Notes under the pieces: model-generated
Databases searched by the model: none
What the model saw: the letters and a program-made list of their open reading frames with translations, nothing else
What the model was told of the DNA's origin: nothing
Assembly (NCBI GenBank): GCA_001404055.1
Contig: CXTY01000005.1
Span: 62,001 to 126,000, forward strand
Reading direction: 5' to 3'
Length of the DNA: 64,000 bases
DNA from: Roseibium album
Lineage (GTDB): Bacteria > Pseudomonadota > Alphaproteobacteria > Rhizobiales > Stappiaceae
Translations under genes and position numbers: made by a program
In this document: positions 16,804 to 25,868 of the stretch, piece by piece
Position numbering within the stretch: position 1 is the first letter of the stretch
Layout: each line of letters begins with the position of its first letter

Positions 16804-17460
16804 TCAACAATTGTCGCAGGTAACCGTGTCGGTCAGGCGCGGACGCAGGTAATAAGTGTCACTCAGCTCAAGAGAGGATGCTCGATCAAAAAAGCCAGTA
16901 AATAAGCCAGCAAATGCGGGCGTATAAGTCAGATTAGTCTGACCGACTACAATCGACGTATTTGGTTGGGCAACCGCATCGGGCAAGGTAATCGGAGGAG
17001 TGGAACCTTCAGCCCAAGGGGTTCCGGAAGAACCACCATTGTTATTTCGGCTCCAGTCAACGCTGGCATCGCCATCTTCATCGAATGATACGCTGGCAAT
17101 AATTGTTTCAAGGGTGTCCGCCGAATAAGGCGCAAGAATTACTTCTCCCAGATCCAATACGCTATCGAGATCGGATGTGGAGACTGTCTGTGCCTGCGCA
17201 ATCAGATCGGTCACCGAGTTAGAGATCCGGCTAACCTTTCGATCCTGGTTCAAAGCACCGGTGGCTTCTGCCATACCGATGAGCAGAATGAACATGAAGG
17301 GAAGAATCATCGCGAATTCTGTAGCTGAAACCGCGCGGGTATCTTTCCAGAACTTTGGCCAGAACATTGGCCAGAGCATTGGCCAAGACGTCATGGTGCC
17401 CGCACTATTTCCTCGAACGACGCCCGCGAGTCGGGCCTTGGATTTAGTTATAAGGTTCAT
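16804..17460 (-). CDS. tadE: TadE-like minor pilin
   Basis: 218 residues from ATG 17460, overlapping the preceding tadE frame by 17 nt; the upstream in-frame start at 17517 is unlikely. A hydrophobic segment (about residues 44-68, SATEFAMILPFMFILLIGMAEATG) with Glu in the TEF motif is the pseudopilin signature that TadV/CpaA-type peptidases process. N-terminal to it lies an unusual Trp-rich stretch built from three 12-bp repeats. The periplasmic part is Asn/Gly/Ser-rich and ends with CDNC, a likely disulfide. Role: minor pilin needed for Flp pilus assembly. Could equally be named TadF. Confidence 0.8.
   Translation of the reverse strand: MNLITKSKARLAGVVRGNSAGTMTSWPMLWPMFWPKFWKDTRAVSATEFAMILPFMFILLIGMAEATGALNQDRKVSRISNSVTDLIAQAQTVSTSDLDSVLDLGEVILAPYSADTLETIIASVSFDEDGDASVDWSRNNNGGSSGTPWAEGSTPPITLPDAVAQPNTSIVVGQTNLTYTPAFAGLFTGFFDRASSLELSDTYYLRPRLTDTVTCDNC
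17351..17386 (-). repeat. three 12-bp in-frame tandem repeats in tadE-like gene
   Basis: Units at 17351-17362, 17363-17374 and 17375-17386 (plus-strand form AACTTTGGCCAG with one or two changes each). On the coding strand each encodes Trp-Pro-(Met/Lys)-(Leu/Phe). A fourth degenerate unit may follow at 17341-17350 (Trp-Lys-Asp). Confidence 0.85.
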
Positions 17461-17989
17461 TTCGAAACACCATCGTGGAGGTGAGGTGACGTTCGTCGCC
17501 ATGATCGCCGTTATCAATTCCCAGCATGGATGTCATCATCGGCCACTTGTAGATGACATTGACGATTACAATCCCGCCGGCGTCACCGGGGTCAAACCCA
17601 TTCGCGTCTTTTAAGTTTCCGTCGGCATCATAGAGGCCGTCGGTGGAACTTGCTGCAGAGAAGCTTGGGATAGGTTTCACTTCAACAAAAATTCGTTCGG
17701 TGTTGCACATGAAATTTGGCATAAATCCGCAAATCTGGGTCTTGAAATCGGACTCAGTTAGCGCCCCTGCTTGACCGGTTCTGACCAATCTGGAAGCGCT
17801 GATTACGGCATTGTCCACCATCCTGTTTGCGAAATGCGCGAGACCGACCTCCATGATGCCAAACGTCAACACAAAGAATGGCAACGCAACCATCGAAAAT
17901 TCGATTGCGGTGACGCCCCTCCGGTCAGCCCAAAGAGACTTTACTTTTTCTCTGGCCTTGTTCAGGCGTTGCCAATTAAACCGGCGCAT
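17444..17989 (-). CDS. tadE: TadE-family minor pilin
   Basis: 181 residues. After a basic N-terminus (RRFNWQRLNKAREKVK) comes RRGVTAIEFSMVALPFFVLTF (about 27-47), the TadE transmembrane and cleavage motif with conserved Glu. The remainder is periplasmic with two Cys (CGFMPNFMC). It is the middle of a three-gene minus-strand unit: CpaC-N-like protein, this gene, and the second TadE-like gene, all divergent from flp/cpa. Expected role: minor pilin in the Tad apparatus. Confidence 0.87.
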   Translation of the reverse strand: MRRFNWQRLNKAREKVKSLWADRRGVTAIEFSMVALPFFVLTFGIMEVGLAHFANRMVDNAVISASRLVRTGQAGALTESDFKTQICGFMPNFMCNTERIFVEVKPIPSFSAASSTDGLYDADGNLKDANGFDPGDAGGIVIVNVIYKWPMMTSMLGIDNGDHGDERHLTSTMVFRNEPYN

Positions 17990-18014
17990 TCGTTACTCCG
18001 TATGCAGAACCGTA

Positions 18015-18479
18015 CTAGTTTTTGCCACCGGCCGCTTCAACCGCCAGGACGTTACGGGCGGATGCCTGTTCAGCTGCCTCCTTGAATGCAGCCTCTCCAT
18101 CACCCAGACGGAGGGTCGGCTCACAATTCGGATGGCAAGACAATGTGACACGGGTTGCTTTTCGATAAACCGAAACCACGTCATCTTCTGACGCACGCAC
18201 TGTTATGACCTCGTCCACGATCGGTTTGTTGTCACTGTCGAGGATCACCAGGTTAGTGGTGCCGTAGCTCTTGCCGGTGATCACAACCGTGTTTTGATCA
18301 AACATGGCAACATCAGCGATGAAAGGATTGCCGACGATGACTGCTGAGGCACCGTCTTCAATGCGGAAAACCTTGGCGCGGTCGACAGTCACGAGGACTG
18401 GGCCATCCTGAGCTATTGCGGCGTTTGCCTGAAACACCAACACCAGCACACCTATCGATCTGATCAGGTATCTAAACAT
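18015..18479 (-). CDS. stand-alone CpaC/RcpA N-terminal-domain protein
   Basis: 154 residues from ATG 18479 (MFRYLIRSIGVLVLVF), a signal peptide ending at AIAQ near residue 24. The mature part (LVTVDRAKVFRIEDGASAVIVGNPFIADVAMFDQNTVVITGKSYGTT split over two strands) corresponds to the N-terminal domain found ahead of the secretin domain in CpaC, but no secretin domain follows. The C-terminal part carries SCHPNCEPTLRLGD. Likely a periplasmic accessory of the CpaC secretin, possibly a pilotin-like or plug factor; that is inference. First gene of the minus-strand tad unit. Confidence 0.8.
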   Translation of the reverse strand: MFRYLIRSIGVLVLVFQANAAIAQDGPVLVTVDRAKVFRIEDGASAVIVGNPFIADVAMFDQNTVVITGKSYGTTNLVILDSDNKPIVDEVITVRASEDDVVSVYRKATRVTLSCHPNCEPTLRLGDGEAAFKEAAEQASARNVLAVEAAGGKN

Positions 18480-19004
18480 GCCTATGGTTACTCCATATAA
18501 GTATTGTTCGGCGACAGCATGCCGCAAACGTGGTGAACGATCTGCTAACGTGAGACCAAAAGAGGGATGAAATAATGAACGACGTTTCGTGAGCGATCAT
18601 CTGACCCTGCGGGCAGGCTTCGAAGAAACGGGCTGGTTCTTCGGTGATGTGTGCCCAAAATGAACAGCCAAAATTGAGAAAATTCTTCGAGAATCATGAG
18701 TAATTCAATATTTATTTCTATATTACGTATGGATAATAGCTAATTATATTTGGTGAATTCGATTGTGGTTGTGTAAAATAAAGTATTCAATCATAGTATC
18801 CTAAGATTATATGTTCGTGTTAACTCAATTTTATCTATACCGATTGTTAACTATAGTTATCTTTGTCAGGGTTTCATCGATATCGGTACGTAAATTTAAC
18901 TTGTTGGAAAGACCTCTGCCCTAGTTTGATCTCATGTTCGAACGGACAAAAAAAGATCCGGCGGACTTGAAGCTGTCAACTCAGTGGTACTTGGAGCAAA
19001 TACT
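18480..19004. promoter_or_regulatory. AT-rich divergent control region of the tad locus
   Basis: 525 nt without a gene between the minus-strand tadE unit and flp; roughly 18660-18905 is very AT-rich. GTTAAC palindromes occur at 18819-18824 and 18846-18851 (the second in GTTAACTAT), and a TTTAAC at 18895-18900. The same GTTAAC word recurs upstream of cpaB. TTAAC is the half-site of the alphaproteobacterial cell-cycle regulator CtrA, which controls pilin genes in Caulobacter; whether it does so here is inference. No sigma-70 promoter stands out. Confidence 0.5.
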
Positions 19005-19184
19005 ATGAAATCTCTTATCAACCGTTTCGTAAAAGACGAATCTGGCGCAACTGCAATCGAATATGGCCTGATCGCTGGCCTGCTTTCCGTTGTGATCATT
19101 ACAGCAGTGGCTGCAACCGGCACATCGCTGACCGGCGTGTTCACAAACATTCAGAGCAAGCTGTCTACTGCTGGCACTGGTTAA
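19005..19184 (+). CDS. flp: Flp pilin (major Tad pilus subunit)
   Basis: 59 residues from ATG 19005 (MKSLINRFVKDESGATAIEYGLI). This is the Flp/PilA type: short basic leader, cleavage after Gly in SG|ATAIEYGLIAGL with the conserved Glu-Tyr pair, a hydrophobic helix, then a short Thr/Ser-rich tail. The prepilin peptidase CpaA encoded next would process it in the inner membrane; the mature subunit polymerises into the adhesive Flp pilus. A strong terminator follows immediately, as expected for a highly expressed pilin made in excess over the assembly genes. Confidence 0.95.
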   Translation: MKSLINRFVKDESGATAIEYGLIAGLLSVVIITAVAATGTSLTGVFTNIQSKLSTAGTG

Positions 19185-19227
19185 TAAGTGCTTCAGAGCG
19201 AATTCCTGGTTTGATAACCAGACGAAA

Positions 19228-19254
19228 ACGGGCAGCCTGCTGCCCGTTTTTTTG
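19228..19254 (+). terminator. Rho-independent terminator after flp
   Basis: ACGGGCAG (19228-19235) and CTGCCCGT (19240-19247) form a perfect 8-bp stem with a 4-nt loop, followed by a T-run. Confidence 0.93.
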
Positions 19255-19335
19255 TTTTTAGACCCTTCTGTCCGCGAAGCGTTAACACTCAAAGTCTACG
19301 ATAGGTCGAATTGTTGTTCGAGAAATGGATGTCCG

Positions 19336-19842
19336 ATGCTTGAGGCTGCTATCTTGGTGATCTTTCCGATGCTCGTTGCTTTCGGTGGGGCGTCGGATCT
19401 GTTGACAATGACCATTCAGAACCGGGTGTCGGTACTTCTGATTGCCGGGTTTGTATTGCTGGCACTGATGACAGGTGTGCCGTTGGCTGGCTGGGGAACG
19501 CACGCACTTGGTTTGCTCGTCGTCTTTCCTGTTTGTTTTGTCTTCTTTGCTGCAGGCTGGATGGGCGGCGGCGACGTGAAGTTCGTCAGTGCAATTGCGC
19601 TCTGGATCGGCTTCACACCAGAACTGGTTCATTTTTTGGTTCTTGTATCTATCTACGGAATGGTCCTGACGATGGGACTTCTTTCCATGAGGCAGGTAGC
19701 CGTCTTGCCCGGCGCGCTCGCCCGGCAAGAGTGGTTGGCAAGACTGCACGATCAAAAAAGCGGTATTCCTTACGGCATCACGATCGCTGTGGCCGGGCTG
19801 CAGGTTTACCCAACAACCCAATGGTTCGCGATTCTCGGCTGA
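19336..19842 (+). CDS. cpaA: prepilin peptidase CpaA/TadV
   Basis: 168 residues from ATG 19336; a longer frame overlaps the flp terminator. Integral membrane aspartic protease (about 5-6 helices) with both catalytic Asp: GASDLLTMTIQN (about residue 20) and GGGDVKF (about 79). It cleaves the leader of Flp pilin and of the TadE-type pseudopilins. Short relative to type IV PilD enzymes, lacking their N-methyltransferase domain, as usual for Tad systems. cpaB starts 251 nt downstream behind its own control region. Confidence 0.93.
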   Translation: MLEAAILVIFPMLVAFGGASDLLTMTIQNRVSVLLIAGFVLLALMTGVPLAGWGTHALGLLVVFPVCFVFFAAGWMGGGDVKFVSAIALWIGFTPELVHFLVLVSIYGMVLTMGLLSMRQVAVLPGALARQEWLARLHDQKSGIPYGITIAVAGLQVYPTTQWFAILG

Positions 19843-19910
19843 AATTCCTAAATGAAGTTTTTCGAGATGGAATGCTTTTTTCCAGGCGTTCTGTCTACGA
19901 ACGCGTGATC

Positions 19911-19949
19911 TCGCGAAAATTGACTATAAATTCTATAAAATTTTCGCGA
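19911..19949. promoter_or_regulatory. 11-bp inverted repeat between cpaA and cpaB
   Basis: TCGCGAAAATT (19911-19921) and AATTTTCGCGA (19939-19949) are perfect reverse complements separated by 17 AT-rich nt. With no T-run after it, it looks more like an operator or mRNA structure than a terminator. It precedes cpaB by about 145 nt. Confidence 0.55.
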
Positions 19950-19981
19950 ACTGCAACAACTTTAAGACAAGATTCAGTAAA

Positions 19982-20021
19982 GTTAACGGACGTTAACTAA
20001 AATCATCTACACTCAGTTAAC
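19982..20021. promoter_or_regulatory. three GTTAAC sites upstream of cpaB
   Basis: GTTAAC at 19982-19987, 19992-19997 and 20016-20021; the last reads GTTAACTAT as does the site at 18846 upstream of flp. The first two give TTAA-N6-TTAA, one base short of the CtrA consensus spacing (N7). A shared regulator for flp and cpaB is plausible. Confidence 0.45.
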
Positions 20022-20093
20022 TATGTTTTGACTAATTACCCGTCATCCTACGTGCAATGGCGCATTTGCGCTCAGGATTATTGGGTTTAGATC

Positions 20094-20861
20094 ATGAAAT
20101 TCGCTCGAGTATTTGTACTGGCAATCGCGGTGGCTGCGGGCTTCCTGGCTTTTCGCATGGTCATGGTCGGTGGGAACGAGCCTGAAACACAGGTCACGCA
20201 GGCACCGGCTATAGAACAGAAGTCTGCTAAGATACTGGTCGCAGCAATGGATATTTCGCTGGGTCAGAAACTTGGCGAAGATGACTTTTCCTGGGCCCCG
20301 TGGCCTGAGGATGCAATTCCACACGGCGCTGTGACAAAAAAATCTGATGCTGGCGCCGTGGAAGAATATGTCGGGCGAATCGCTAAAGCTCCCATATTTG
20401 CCGGAGAGCCGATTCGCTCAGAGCGGCTTATCAACACCGACAAGGGTTTTATGGCGGCGATCCTGCCCAAGGGTAAACGGGCTATCGCTGTCAGCGTCGA
20501 GGCTGAGACAACGGCTGGTGGCTTCATCCTTCCAGGGGACAAGGTTGACCTGATCCTAACCAGAAAATCGGATGACGTTACCCACAGCGAAACCATTCTG
20601 GAAAACGTTCGTGTTCTTGCAATCGACAGCACGACAGCCGGTGAACAAGACCAGAAGAACCTTTCACCAAAAAGAACGGCGACGTTGCAACTGACACTGC
20701 AGCAGTCCGAGGTTGTCGCGCAGTCGCAGCAAACTGGGACAATTTCACTGGCATTGCGTAGCGCGCTGGATTCGGCTGACGACGCTGAACCGGAAGACAA
20801 AAGCCGCCGGGGAGTGAGTTACGTGAAATATGGCGTGACCACCAAGATGGGTACGAGATGA
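20094..20861 (+). CDS. cpaB: Tad pilus assembly protein CpaB (RcpC-like)
   Basis: 255 residues. An N-terminal membrane anchor (about 4-24) is followed by a SAF domain (KILVAAMDISLGQKLGEDDF, FAGEPIRSERL; about 45-110) and the RcpC/CpaB domain (GKRAIAVSVEAETTAGGFI, PGDKVDLIL). SAF/beta-clip proteins of this family sit in the periplasm and associate with the CpaC secretin. First gene of the cpaBCDEF-tadBC run; its stop overlaps the cpaC start (ATGA). Confidence 0.93.
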   Translation: MKFARVFVLAIAVAAGFLAFRMVMVGGNEPETQVTQAPAIEQKSAKILVAAMDISLGQKLGEDDFSWAPWPEDAIPHGAVTKKSDAGAVEEYVGRIAKAPIFAGEPIRSERLINTDKGFMAAILPKGKRAIAVSVEAETTAGGFILPGDKVDLILTRKSDDVTHSETILENVRVLAIDSTTAGEQDQKNLSPKRTATLQLTLQQSEVVAQSQQTGTISLALRSALDSADDAEPEDKSRRGVSYVKYGVTTKMGTR

Positions 20862-22309
20862 CGCAGCATCAGACAAGAACGTCCAGTGTGAGGGGCGCAA
20901 TGAAACAGCATTTCAAGAAGCTTGTTGCCACTGTTATGATCGCAGGCGTAGTGACAGGAATATCCCTGCCGACAGCGCTCGCCGAAGGTAACTTTCCAAG
21001 TCAGGTTCATATCGCGGCAGGCGAACGTGCCACTGGCCGTATCCTGAATGTTGGCATAGGGCGATCAGTGATTGTCAACCTGGCCGAGGATGCCGCCGAT
21101 GTCCTGATTTCAAATCCGGAAATCGCAGATGCTGTCCTAAGGACACCGCGCCGAATTTTCGTGATTGGAAATACTGCGGGTCAGTCCCGGCTCGTTCTTT
21201 TCAGCCGCAGCGGACGGGAGCTGGCAAGCTTTGATGTCCGGGTTGAGAAAGACACATCAGACCTTACACGTATCATTCGCAAACTTATTCCCGGTTCGCG
21301 TATCGCGGCAGAATCAGTCAACGGCAACGTTGTCCTGAGTGGCAGAGCGAAGAGCACGATTGAGGCGCAACAGGCCGCCGATATCGCCGCCAAATTCCAG
21401 GGTGAGGGCGATGCGAAGGGTATTGTCAATCTGATCGCCGTAGAAGGCAAAGATCAGGTTCAGCTGAAGGTGACTGTTGCCGAAGTCGAGCGGTCCATCA
21501 TCAAGCAGCTCGGAGTTCGTTTCTCAGGCACTGTAGGGACCGGAAATTTCACACCGAATTTTTCAAACCAGCCAAGTTTTTCCGTCAATCCATCCGTTGT
21601 TAATCAGGCAGCTCTTGGGCTGACGTTCGCGTCCGGCGCAGCGAATATCCAGGCGGAAATTCAAGCACTTCAGCAGGACGGGGTTATCCGGACATTGGCT
21701 GAACCGACCTTGACCGCGATATCCGGTGAAAACGCCAGCTTCCTTGCCGGTGGTGAATTTCCGATACCGATTTCCAACGATGACGGAGACATCACGGTCG
21801 AATTCAAGAAATTCGGTGTCGGGTTGGACTTCACACCCGTGGTTCTTTCAGGTGGCCGAATTAGCCTCCGTGTGAAAACCGAAGTGAGTGAACTCAGCAA
21901 CGAAGGTGCCGTGACGGCTGGTGGGATTACAATTTCAGCGCTGAAAGTACGCCGCGCGGAATCGACCATGGAACTACCTTCGGGTGGCACGTTGGTCATG
22001 GCCGGGTTGTTGAAGGAATCATACAAGCAGGCCGTCGAAGGTGTCCCTGGACTGATGCAGATCCCAGTGTTGGGTGCACTGTTCAAAAGCCGGGACTTTC
22101 TCCGCAAGCAAACAGAACTGGCCGTCTTCGTGACGCCATATGTTGTCAGACCGGTAGCTGCGTCCAAGTTGGTGAGACCAGACAAGAACCTGATGCCGCC
22201 ATCTGATGCGGAAACAGTTTTCCTGAACCGGCTCAACAAGATCTACAGCCCGACCGGCGCCGCCGCCGATGGCGAGTATCACGGCCAGGTCGGATTTATC
22301 TATAAGTGA
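20858..22309 (+). CDS. cpaC: Tad pilus secretin CpaC/RcpA
   Basis: 483 residues if translation starts at the ATGA overlap with cpaB; ATG 20900, preceded by GAGGGG, would give a normal signal peptide (KLVATVMIAGVVTGI) and may be the true start. Domains: pilus-assembly N-terminal domain (about 50-130, VIVNLAEDAADVLISNPEIADA), BON-like segment (about 140-195), and secretin domain (about 225-450) with the secretin signature VPGLMQIPVLGALFKS. It should form the outer-membrane ring through which the Flp pilus leaves the cell. Confidence 0.95.
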   Translation: MTQHQTRTSSVRGAMKQHFKKLVATVMIAGVVTGISLPTALAEGNFPSQVHIAAGERATGRILNVGIGRSVIVNLAEDAADVLISNPEIADAVLRTPRRIFVIGNTAGQSRLVLFSRSGRELASFDVRVEKDTSDLTRIIRKLIPGSRIAAESVNGNVVLSGRAKSTIEAQQAADIAAKFQGEGDAKGIVNLIAVEGKDQVQLKVTVAEVERSIIKQLGVRFSGTVGTGNFTPNFSNQPSFSVNPSVVNQAALGLTFASGAANIQAEIQALQQDGVIRTLAEPTLTAISGENASFLAGGEFPIPISNDDGDITVEFKKFGVGLDFTPVVLSGGRISLRVKTEVSELSNEGAVTAGGITISALKVRRAESTMELPSGGTLVMAGLLKESYKQAVEGVPGLMQIPVLGALFKSRDFLRKQTELAVFVTPYVVRPVAASKLVRPDKNLMPPSDAETVFLNRLNKIYSPTGAAADGEYHGQVGFIYK

Positions 22310-22319
22310 GGACGGACGG

Positions 22320-23030
22320 ATGAATAGCAAAAATACGATCCGGGTGGCTAAAGCTTCCAAGTCCGCCCTTGTGTTCCTTGGGTGTTTGATGGCGGCTGCC
22401 TGTGCAAAGCAACAAACTGACAGTCAGATGCTGGCATCTCACGACTATCGGTTGAGGCACCCGATTGTGGTGACCGAGGAACCTGAGACACTCGATCTGC
22501 CGATCGGTCGTAACACCCGTAACCTTTACGGTCCGATCGAAGGAACGATTTCGGCCTTCGCTGTCGAATCACGGAACAAGGGGAACGGCGCTGTTGAGAT
22601 ACTTGTTCCCTCAGGAGGCGCAAATGAAGCAGCTGTCCATGCCGTGACACCTGATATTCGCCAAGCGTTACATCGCGGTGGGTTAGGCCGTTCGCAAATT
22701 AGTACGCGAACTTATTCCGTTCAGGATGCTTCGGCTGATGCGCCGATCCGCCTTTCCTACGCCAAAATGAAAGCCACTGCAGGTGAGTGCGGTGCCTGGC
22801 CGAAAAATATTGGCGGTGGGATTGGCGAAAACACGGAATATGAAAACTTCGGCTGCGCGTCGCAGTCCAATCTGGCGGCGATTGTCGACAATCCCTCAGA
22901 TCTTCTCACGCCACGAGCATCGACACCGTCCGATCAGAACCGGCGCGCCGTGGTCATCGAGAAATACAGAAAAGGCGAAGTGACCGCATCTGAATACATT
23001 GAAGGGGTCGGCGCAGAAATCGCTGATTAG
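22320..23030 (+). CDS. cpaD: Tad pilus lipoprotein CpaD
   Basis: 236 residues from ATG 22320, overlap-free but only 10 nt after cpaC. A lipoprotein signal (VFLGCLMAAACAKQ) places it at a membrane, most likely the outer one. The mid and C-terminal parts match the CpaD family (GGLGRSQISTRTYSVQD, CGAWPKNIGG, NFGCASQSNLAAIVDNPSDLL, PSDQNRRAVVIEKYRKG). CpaD proteins assist the CpaC secretin. Two Cys in the conserved region probably form a disulfide. Confidence 0.93.
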   Translation: MNSKNTIRVAKASKSALVFLGCLMAAACAKQQTDSQMLASHDYRLRHPIVVTEEPETLDLPIGRNTRNLYGPIEGTISAFAVESRNKGNGAVEILVPSGGANEAAVHAVTPDIRQALHRGGLGRSQISTRTYSVQDASADAPIRLSYAKMKATAGECGAWPKNIGGGIGENTEYENFGCASQSNLAAIVDNPSDLLTPRASTPSDQNRRAVVIEKYRKGEVTASEYIEGVGAEIAD

Positions 23031-23038
23031 GTAAAAGA

Positions 23039-24346
23039 ATGAGCTCTAATCCAGACTTGAAAGATATGCCCGGCTATCTGGAACCCATGTCGGAAGCAGC
23101 GGAACAGCAATATGCTGGCGACGACGAGGCCATGCACATCGGATCGATCCCCCGTATCACGGTTCAAGGTTTCTGCCTGACGGAAGCTACCATGCAGGTT
23201 GCAGAGGCTGCCATGGAAGACCGTCGGATGGCGAAAGCCCATCTGAAGGTTGAAATGGGTGGAATTCCGGGTGCAATTCAAACTTTCGAACAGGCACCGA
23301 CGCCGAACCTGATCATTGTGGAAACTTCAGGTCAAAGGGACGACCTGGTTTCCGGTCTTGATCGCCTGGCTGAATTTTGTGACGCCGGCACCAAGGTTAT
23401 CGTCATTGGAGACGTGAACGATGTTACGCTTTACCGCGATCTGATTTCACGCGGCGTGAGCGAATATCTGATTGCCCCTGTTAGTGTCTTCCAGCTGATT
23501 GGATCAATTGGAAACCTCTACAACGACCCCGAGGCAGAGCCGCTTGGCCGGACGATTGCATTTTTTGGTGTCAAAGGTGGCTGCGGCTCATCCACAGTTG
23601 CTCACAATGGTGCATGGGCATTGGCACGCGGTTTCCAGAGTGAAGTGGCTGTTGCTGATCTCGACCTGCCATTCGGAACGGCAGGTCTGGACTATAATCA
23701 AGACCCGCTTCAGGGCGTGTTCGACGCGGTTTCTGCGCCTGAACGCCTGGATGAAACCTATCTTGATCGTATTCTGTCCAAGTGCAATGACCATCTAAGT
23801 CTTCTGGCTGCACCTGCGACCTTGGAGCGAACTTACGATCACAGCGAAAAGACGTTCGAACTCCTGCTGGAAACCATGCGGTCGTCCACACCTCATGTCG
23901 TTCTGGATGTGCCCCACGCCTGGAATGCGTGGGTGAAGCACACCCTTGAAAGTGTTGATGAAGTTGTTCTGGTTGCAGAGCCTGATCTGGCTAACCTGCG
24001 TAACGCCAAAAACACCGTCGACATGTTGAAGCAATTACGACCGAATGACCGGTTGCCACATTTGGTGCTGAACAAAGTCAACGTTCCCAAAAGACCGGAA
24101 ATCAAGCCGGAGGAATTCGCCGGGGCGCTTGGTTTGAAGGTTCAGGCAGCAGTTCCATTTGAACCGCAATTGTTCGGAACAGCGGCCAACAATGGGCAAA
24201 TGATCGGCGAGTTGGATGGGAAACATGCCATCACGGGCATGTTCGAAGATCTGGCGCAATCCATTTCGGGCAAGGTGCAGCCGACTAAAGCGGCGCGGCC
24301 AAGCCTGAGTGCTTTGTTGTCGAAACTGAAAAGAAAAGCCGGCTGA
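23039..24346 (+). CDS. cpaE: Tad localisation ATPase CpaE/TadZ
   Basis: 435 residues. An N-terminal atypical receiver-like domain (about 35-165, LIIVETSGQRDDLVSGLDRL, SEYLIAPVSVFQLI) precedes a MinD/ParA-type ATPase (about 170-420) with deviant Walker A GVKGGCGSSTVAHN. The usual GKT of the P-loop is GSS, as in other CpaE proteins. CpaE positions the pilus machine, at a pole in Caulobacter. Starts 8 nt after cpaD. Confidence 0.95.
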   Translation: MSSNPDLKDMPGYLEPMSEAAEQQYAGDDEAMHIGSIPRITVQGFCLTEATMQVAEAAMEDRRMAKAHLKVEMGGIPGAIQTFEQAPTPNLIIVETSGQRDDLVSGLDRLAEFCDAGTKVIVIGDVNDVTLYRDLISRGVSEYLIAPVSVFQLIGSIGNLYNDPEAEPLGRTIAFFGVKGGCGSSTVAHNGAWALARGFQSEVAVADLDLPFGTAGLDYNQDPLQGVFDAVSAPERLDETYLDRILSKCNDHLSLLAAPATLERTYDHSEKTFELLLETMRSSTPHVVLDVPHAWNAWVKHTLESVDEVVLVAEPDLANLRNAKNTVDMLKQLRPNDRLPHLVLNKVNVPKRPEIKPEEFAGALGLKVQAAVPFEPQLFGTAANNGQMIGELDGKHAITGMFEDLAQSISGKVQPTKAARPSLSALLSKLKRKAG

Positions 24347-24376
24347 CCGGTCCTGTAACGGAGCAGAAAGTTCGTT

Positions 24377-25861
24377 ATGTTTGGAAGACGTGGCAGTTCA
24401 TCGTCTGGTACACAGACAATTCGACCGGGAGGCACTCCCGGGGCGCAGGGTATGCCCGCACCAGCGGAGCAAAGCAGCCCGGTGGCTGAACCGGTAATAA
24501 CCGAGCAGGCCCAACCGGAAACGCCCCCCGCGCCGGAGCCAGCTGAAACAGCTGCGCCACGAAAGAAAAACAACGAATATTACGAGACCAAGGCGCAGAT
24601 ATTCAGTGCATTGGTCGAGGCGATTGACTTGTCGCAGCTGGCGCGGCTCGATGCCGAGGATGCCCGCGATGAGATTCGAGATGTTGTCAATGACATCATC
24701 ACGCTGAAAAACGTTGTCATGTCGATTTCCGAGCAGGAGGATCTGCTTGAGGATATCTGCAACGACGTTCTCGGCTATGGCCCGCTAGAGCCACTTTTGG
24801 CACGTGACGATATCGCGGACATCATGGTGAACGGGGCGGCTACAACTTACATCGAAACCGAAGGCAAGGTTGAGCAAACCGGTGTAACCTTCCGCGACAA
24901 CGCTCAGTTGATGAATATCTGTCAACGCATCGTGAGCCAGGTTGGCAGACGTGTTGATGACTCCAGTCCGATCTGTGATGCGCGCTTGCCTGATGGATCC
25001 CGCGTGAACGTCATCGCGCCGCCGCTTGCTATCGACGGCCCCGCACTGACAATTCGTAAATTCAAACGCGACAAGCTCACACTTGATCAGCTGACAAAGT
25101 TCGGGTCGATCACGCCTGCGGGCTCCACACTCCTCCAGATTATCGGGCGTTCACGTTGCAACGTGCTGATATCGGGCGGTACCGGTTCCGGTAAAACCAC
25201 GCTTTTGAACTGTCTGACCGCTTACATCGAAACCACTGAACGCATCATTACATGCGAAGATTCCGCCGAGCTGCAGCTGCAGCAACCGCATGTGGTGCGC
25301 CTGGAAACACGTCCGCCTAACCTTGAAGGTGAAGGCGAGATCACGATGCGCGACCTTGTGAAAAACTGCCTGCGTATGCGCCCTGAGCGCATCATCGTTG
25401 GCGAGGTGCGTGGTCCTGAGGCATTCGATTTGCTTCAGGCCATGAACACTGGTCACGACGGATCAATGGGTACGCTGCACGCCAACTCTCCTAGAGAGGC
25501 GCTGTCCAGACTTGAATCGATGATTACAATGGGCGGGTTCACGCTGCCCTCCCGAACGCTCAGGGAAATGATCGTATCGTCTATTGATGTTGTGGTTCAG
25601 GCTGCGCGTCTTCGAGACGGTTCCCGCCGGATCACCCACATCACTGAAGTGATGGGTATGGAAGGCGATATCATAACCACGCAGGATGTCTTTCTTTACG
25701 ACATCATCGGGGAAGATCCGAATGGCCGAATTATCGGTCGCCATCGTTCGACAGGCATCGGCAAACCAAAATTCTGGGAACGCGCAAGATACTTTGGCGA
25801 AGAAGCGCGCCTTGCCCAAGCCCTCGATGAAGCCGAAATGCCAGAATATGTAGCGGAATGA
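24377..25861 (+). CDS. cpaF: Tad secretion ATPase CpaF/TadA
   Basis: 494 residues. A Pro/Ala-rich N-terminal 70 residues is followed by the N-domain and a type II/IV secretion ATPase core: Walker [11 protein letters not shown] (about 265-274), Asp box CEDSAELQL, Walker B-like [10 protein letters not shown] (about 337-346), and His box [16 protein letters not shown]. It powers both extension and retraction in Tad pili studied so far (no separate PilT). Cytoplasmic, docking on TadB/TadC. Confidence 0.97.
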   Translation: MFGRRGSSSSGTQTIRPGGTPGAQGMPAPAEQSSPVAEPVITEQAQPETPPAPEPAETAAPRKKNNEYYETKAQIFSALVEAIDLSQLARLDAEDARDEIRDVVNDIITLKNVVMSISEQEDLLEDICNDVLGYGPLEPLLARDDIADIMVNGAATTYIETEGKVEQTGVTFRDNAQLMNICQRIVSQVGRRVDDSSPICDARLPDGSRVNVIAPPLAIDGPALTIRKFKRDKLTLDQLTKFGSITPAGSTLLQIIGRSRCNVLISGGTGSGKTTLLNCLTAYIETTERIITCEDSAELQLQQPHVVRLETRPPNLEGEGEITMRDLVKNCLRMRPERIIVGEVRGPEAFDLLQAMNTGHDGSMGTLHANSPREALSRLESMITMGGFTLPSRTLREMIVSSIDVVVQAARLRDGSRRITHITEVMGMEGDIITTQDVFLYDIIGEDPNGRIIGRHRSTGIGKPKFWERARYFGEEARLAQALDEAEMPEYVAE

Positions 25862-25868
25862 AGACCCA

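Noticed and set aside
19252..19335. Longer start for CpaA
   Set aside because: Would begin inside the flp terminator and add a Cys-rich leader not found in the family.
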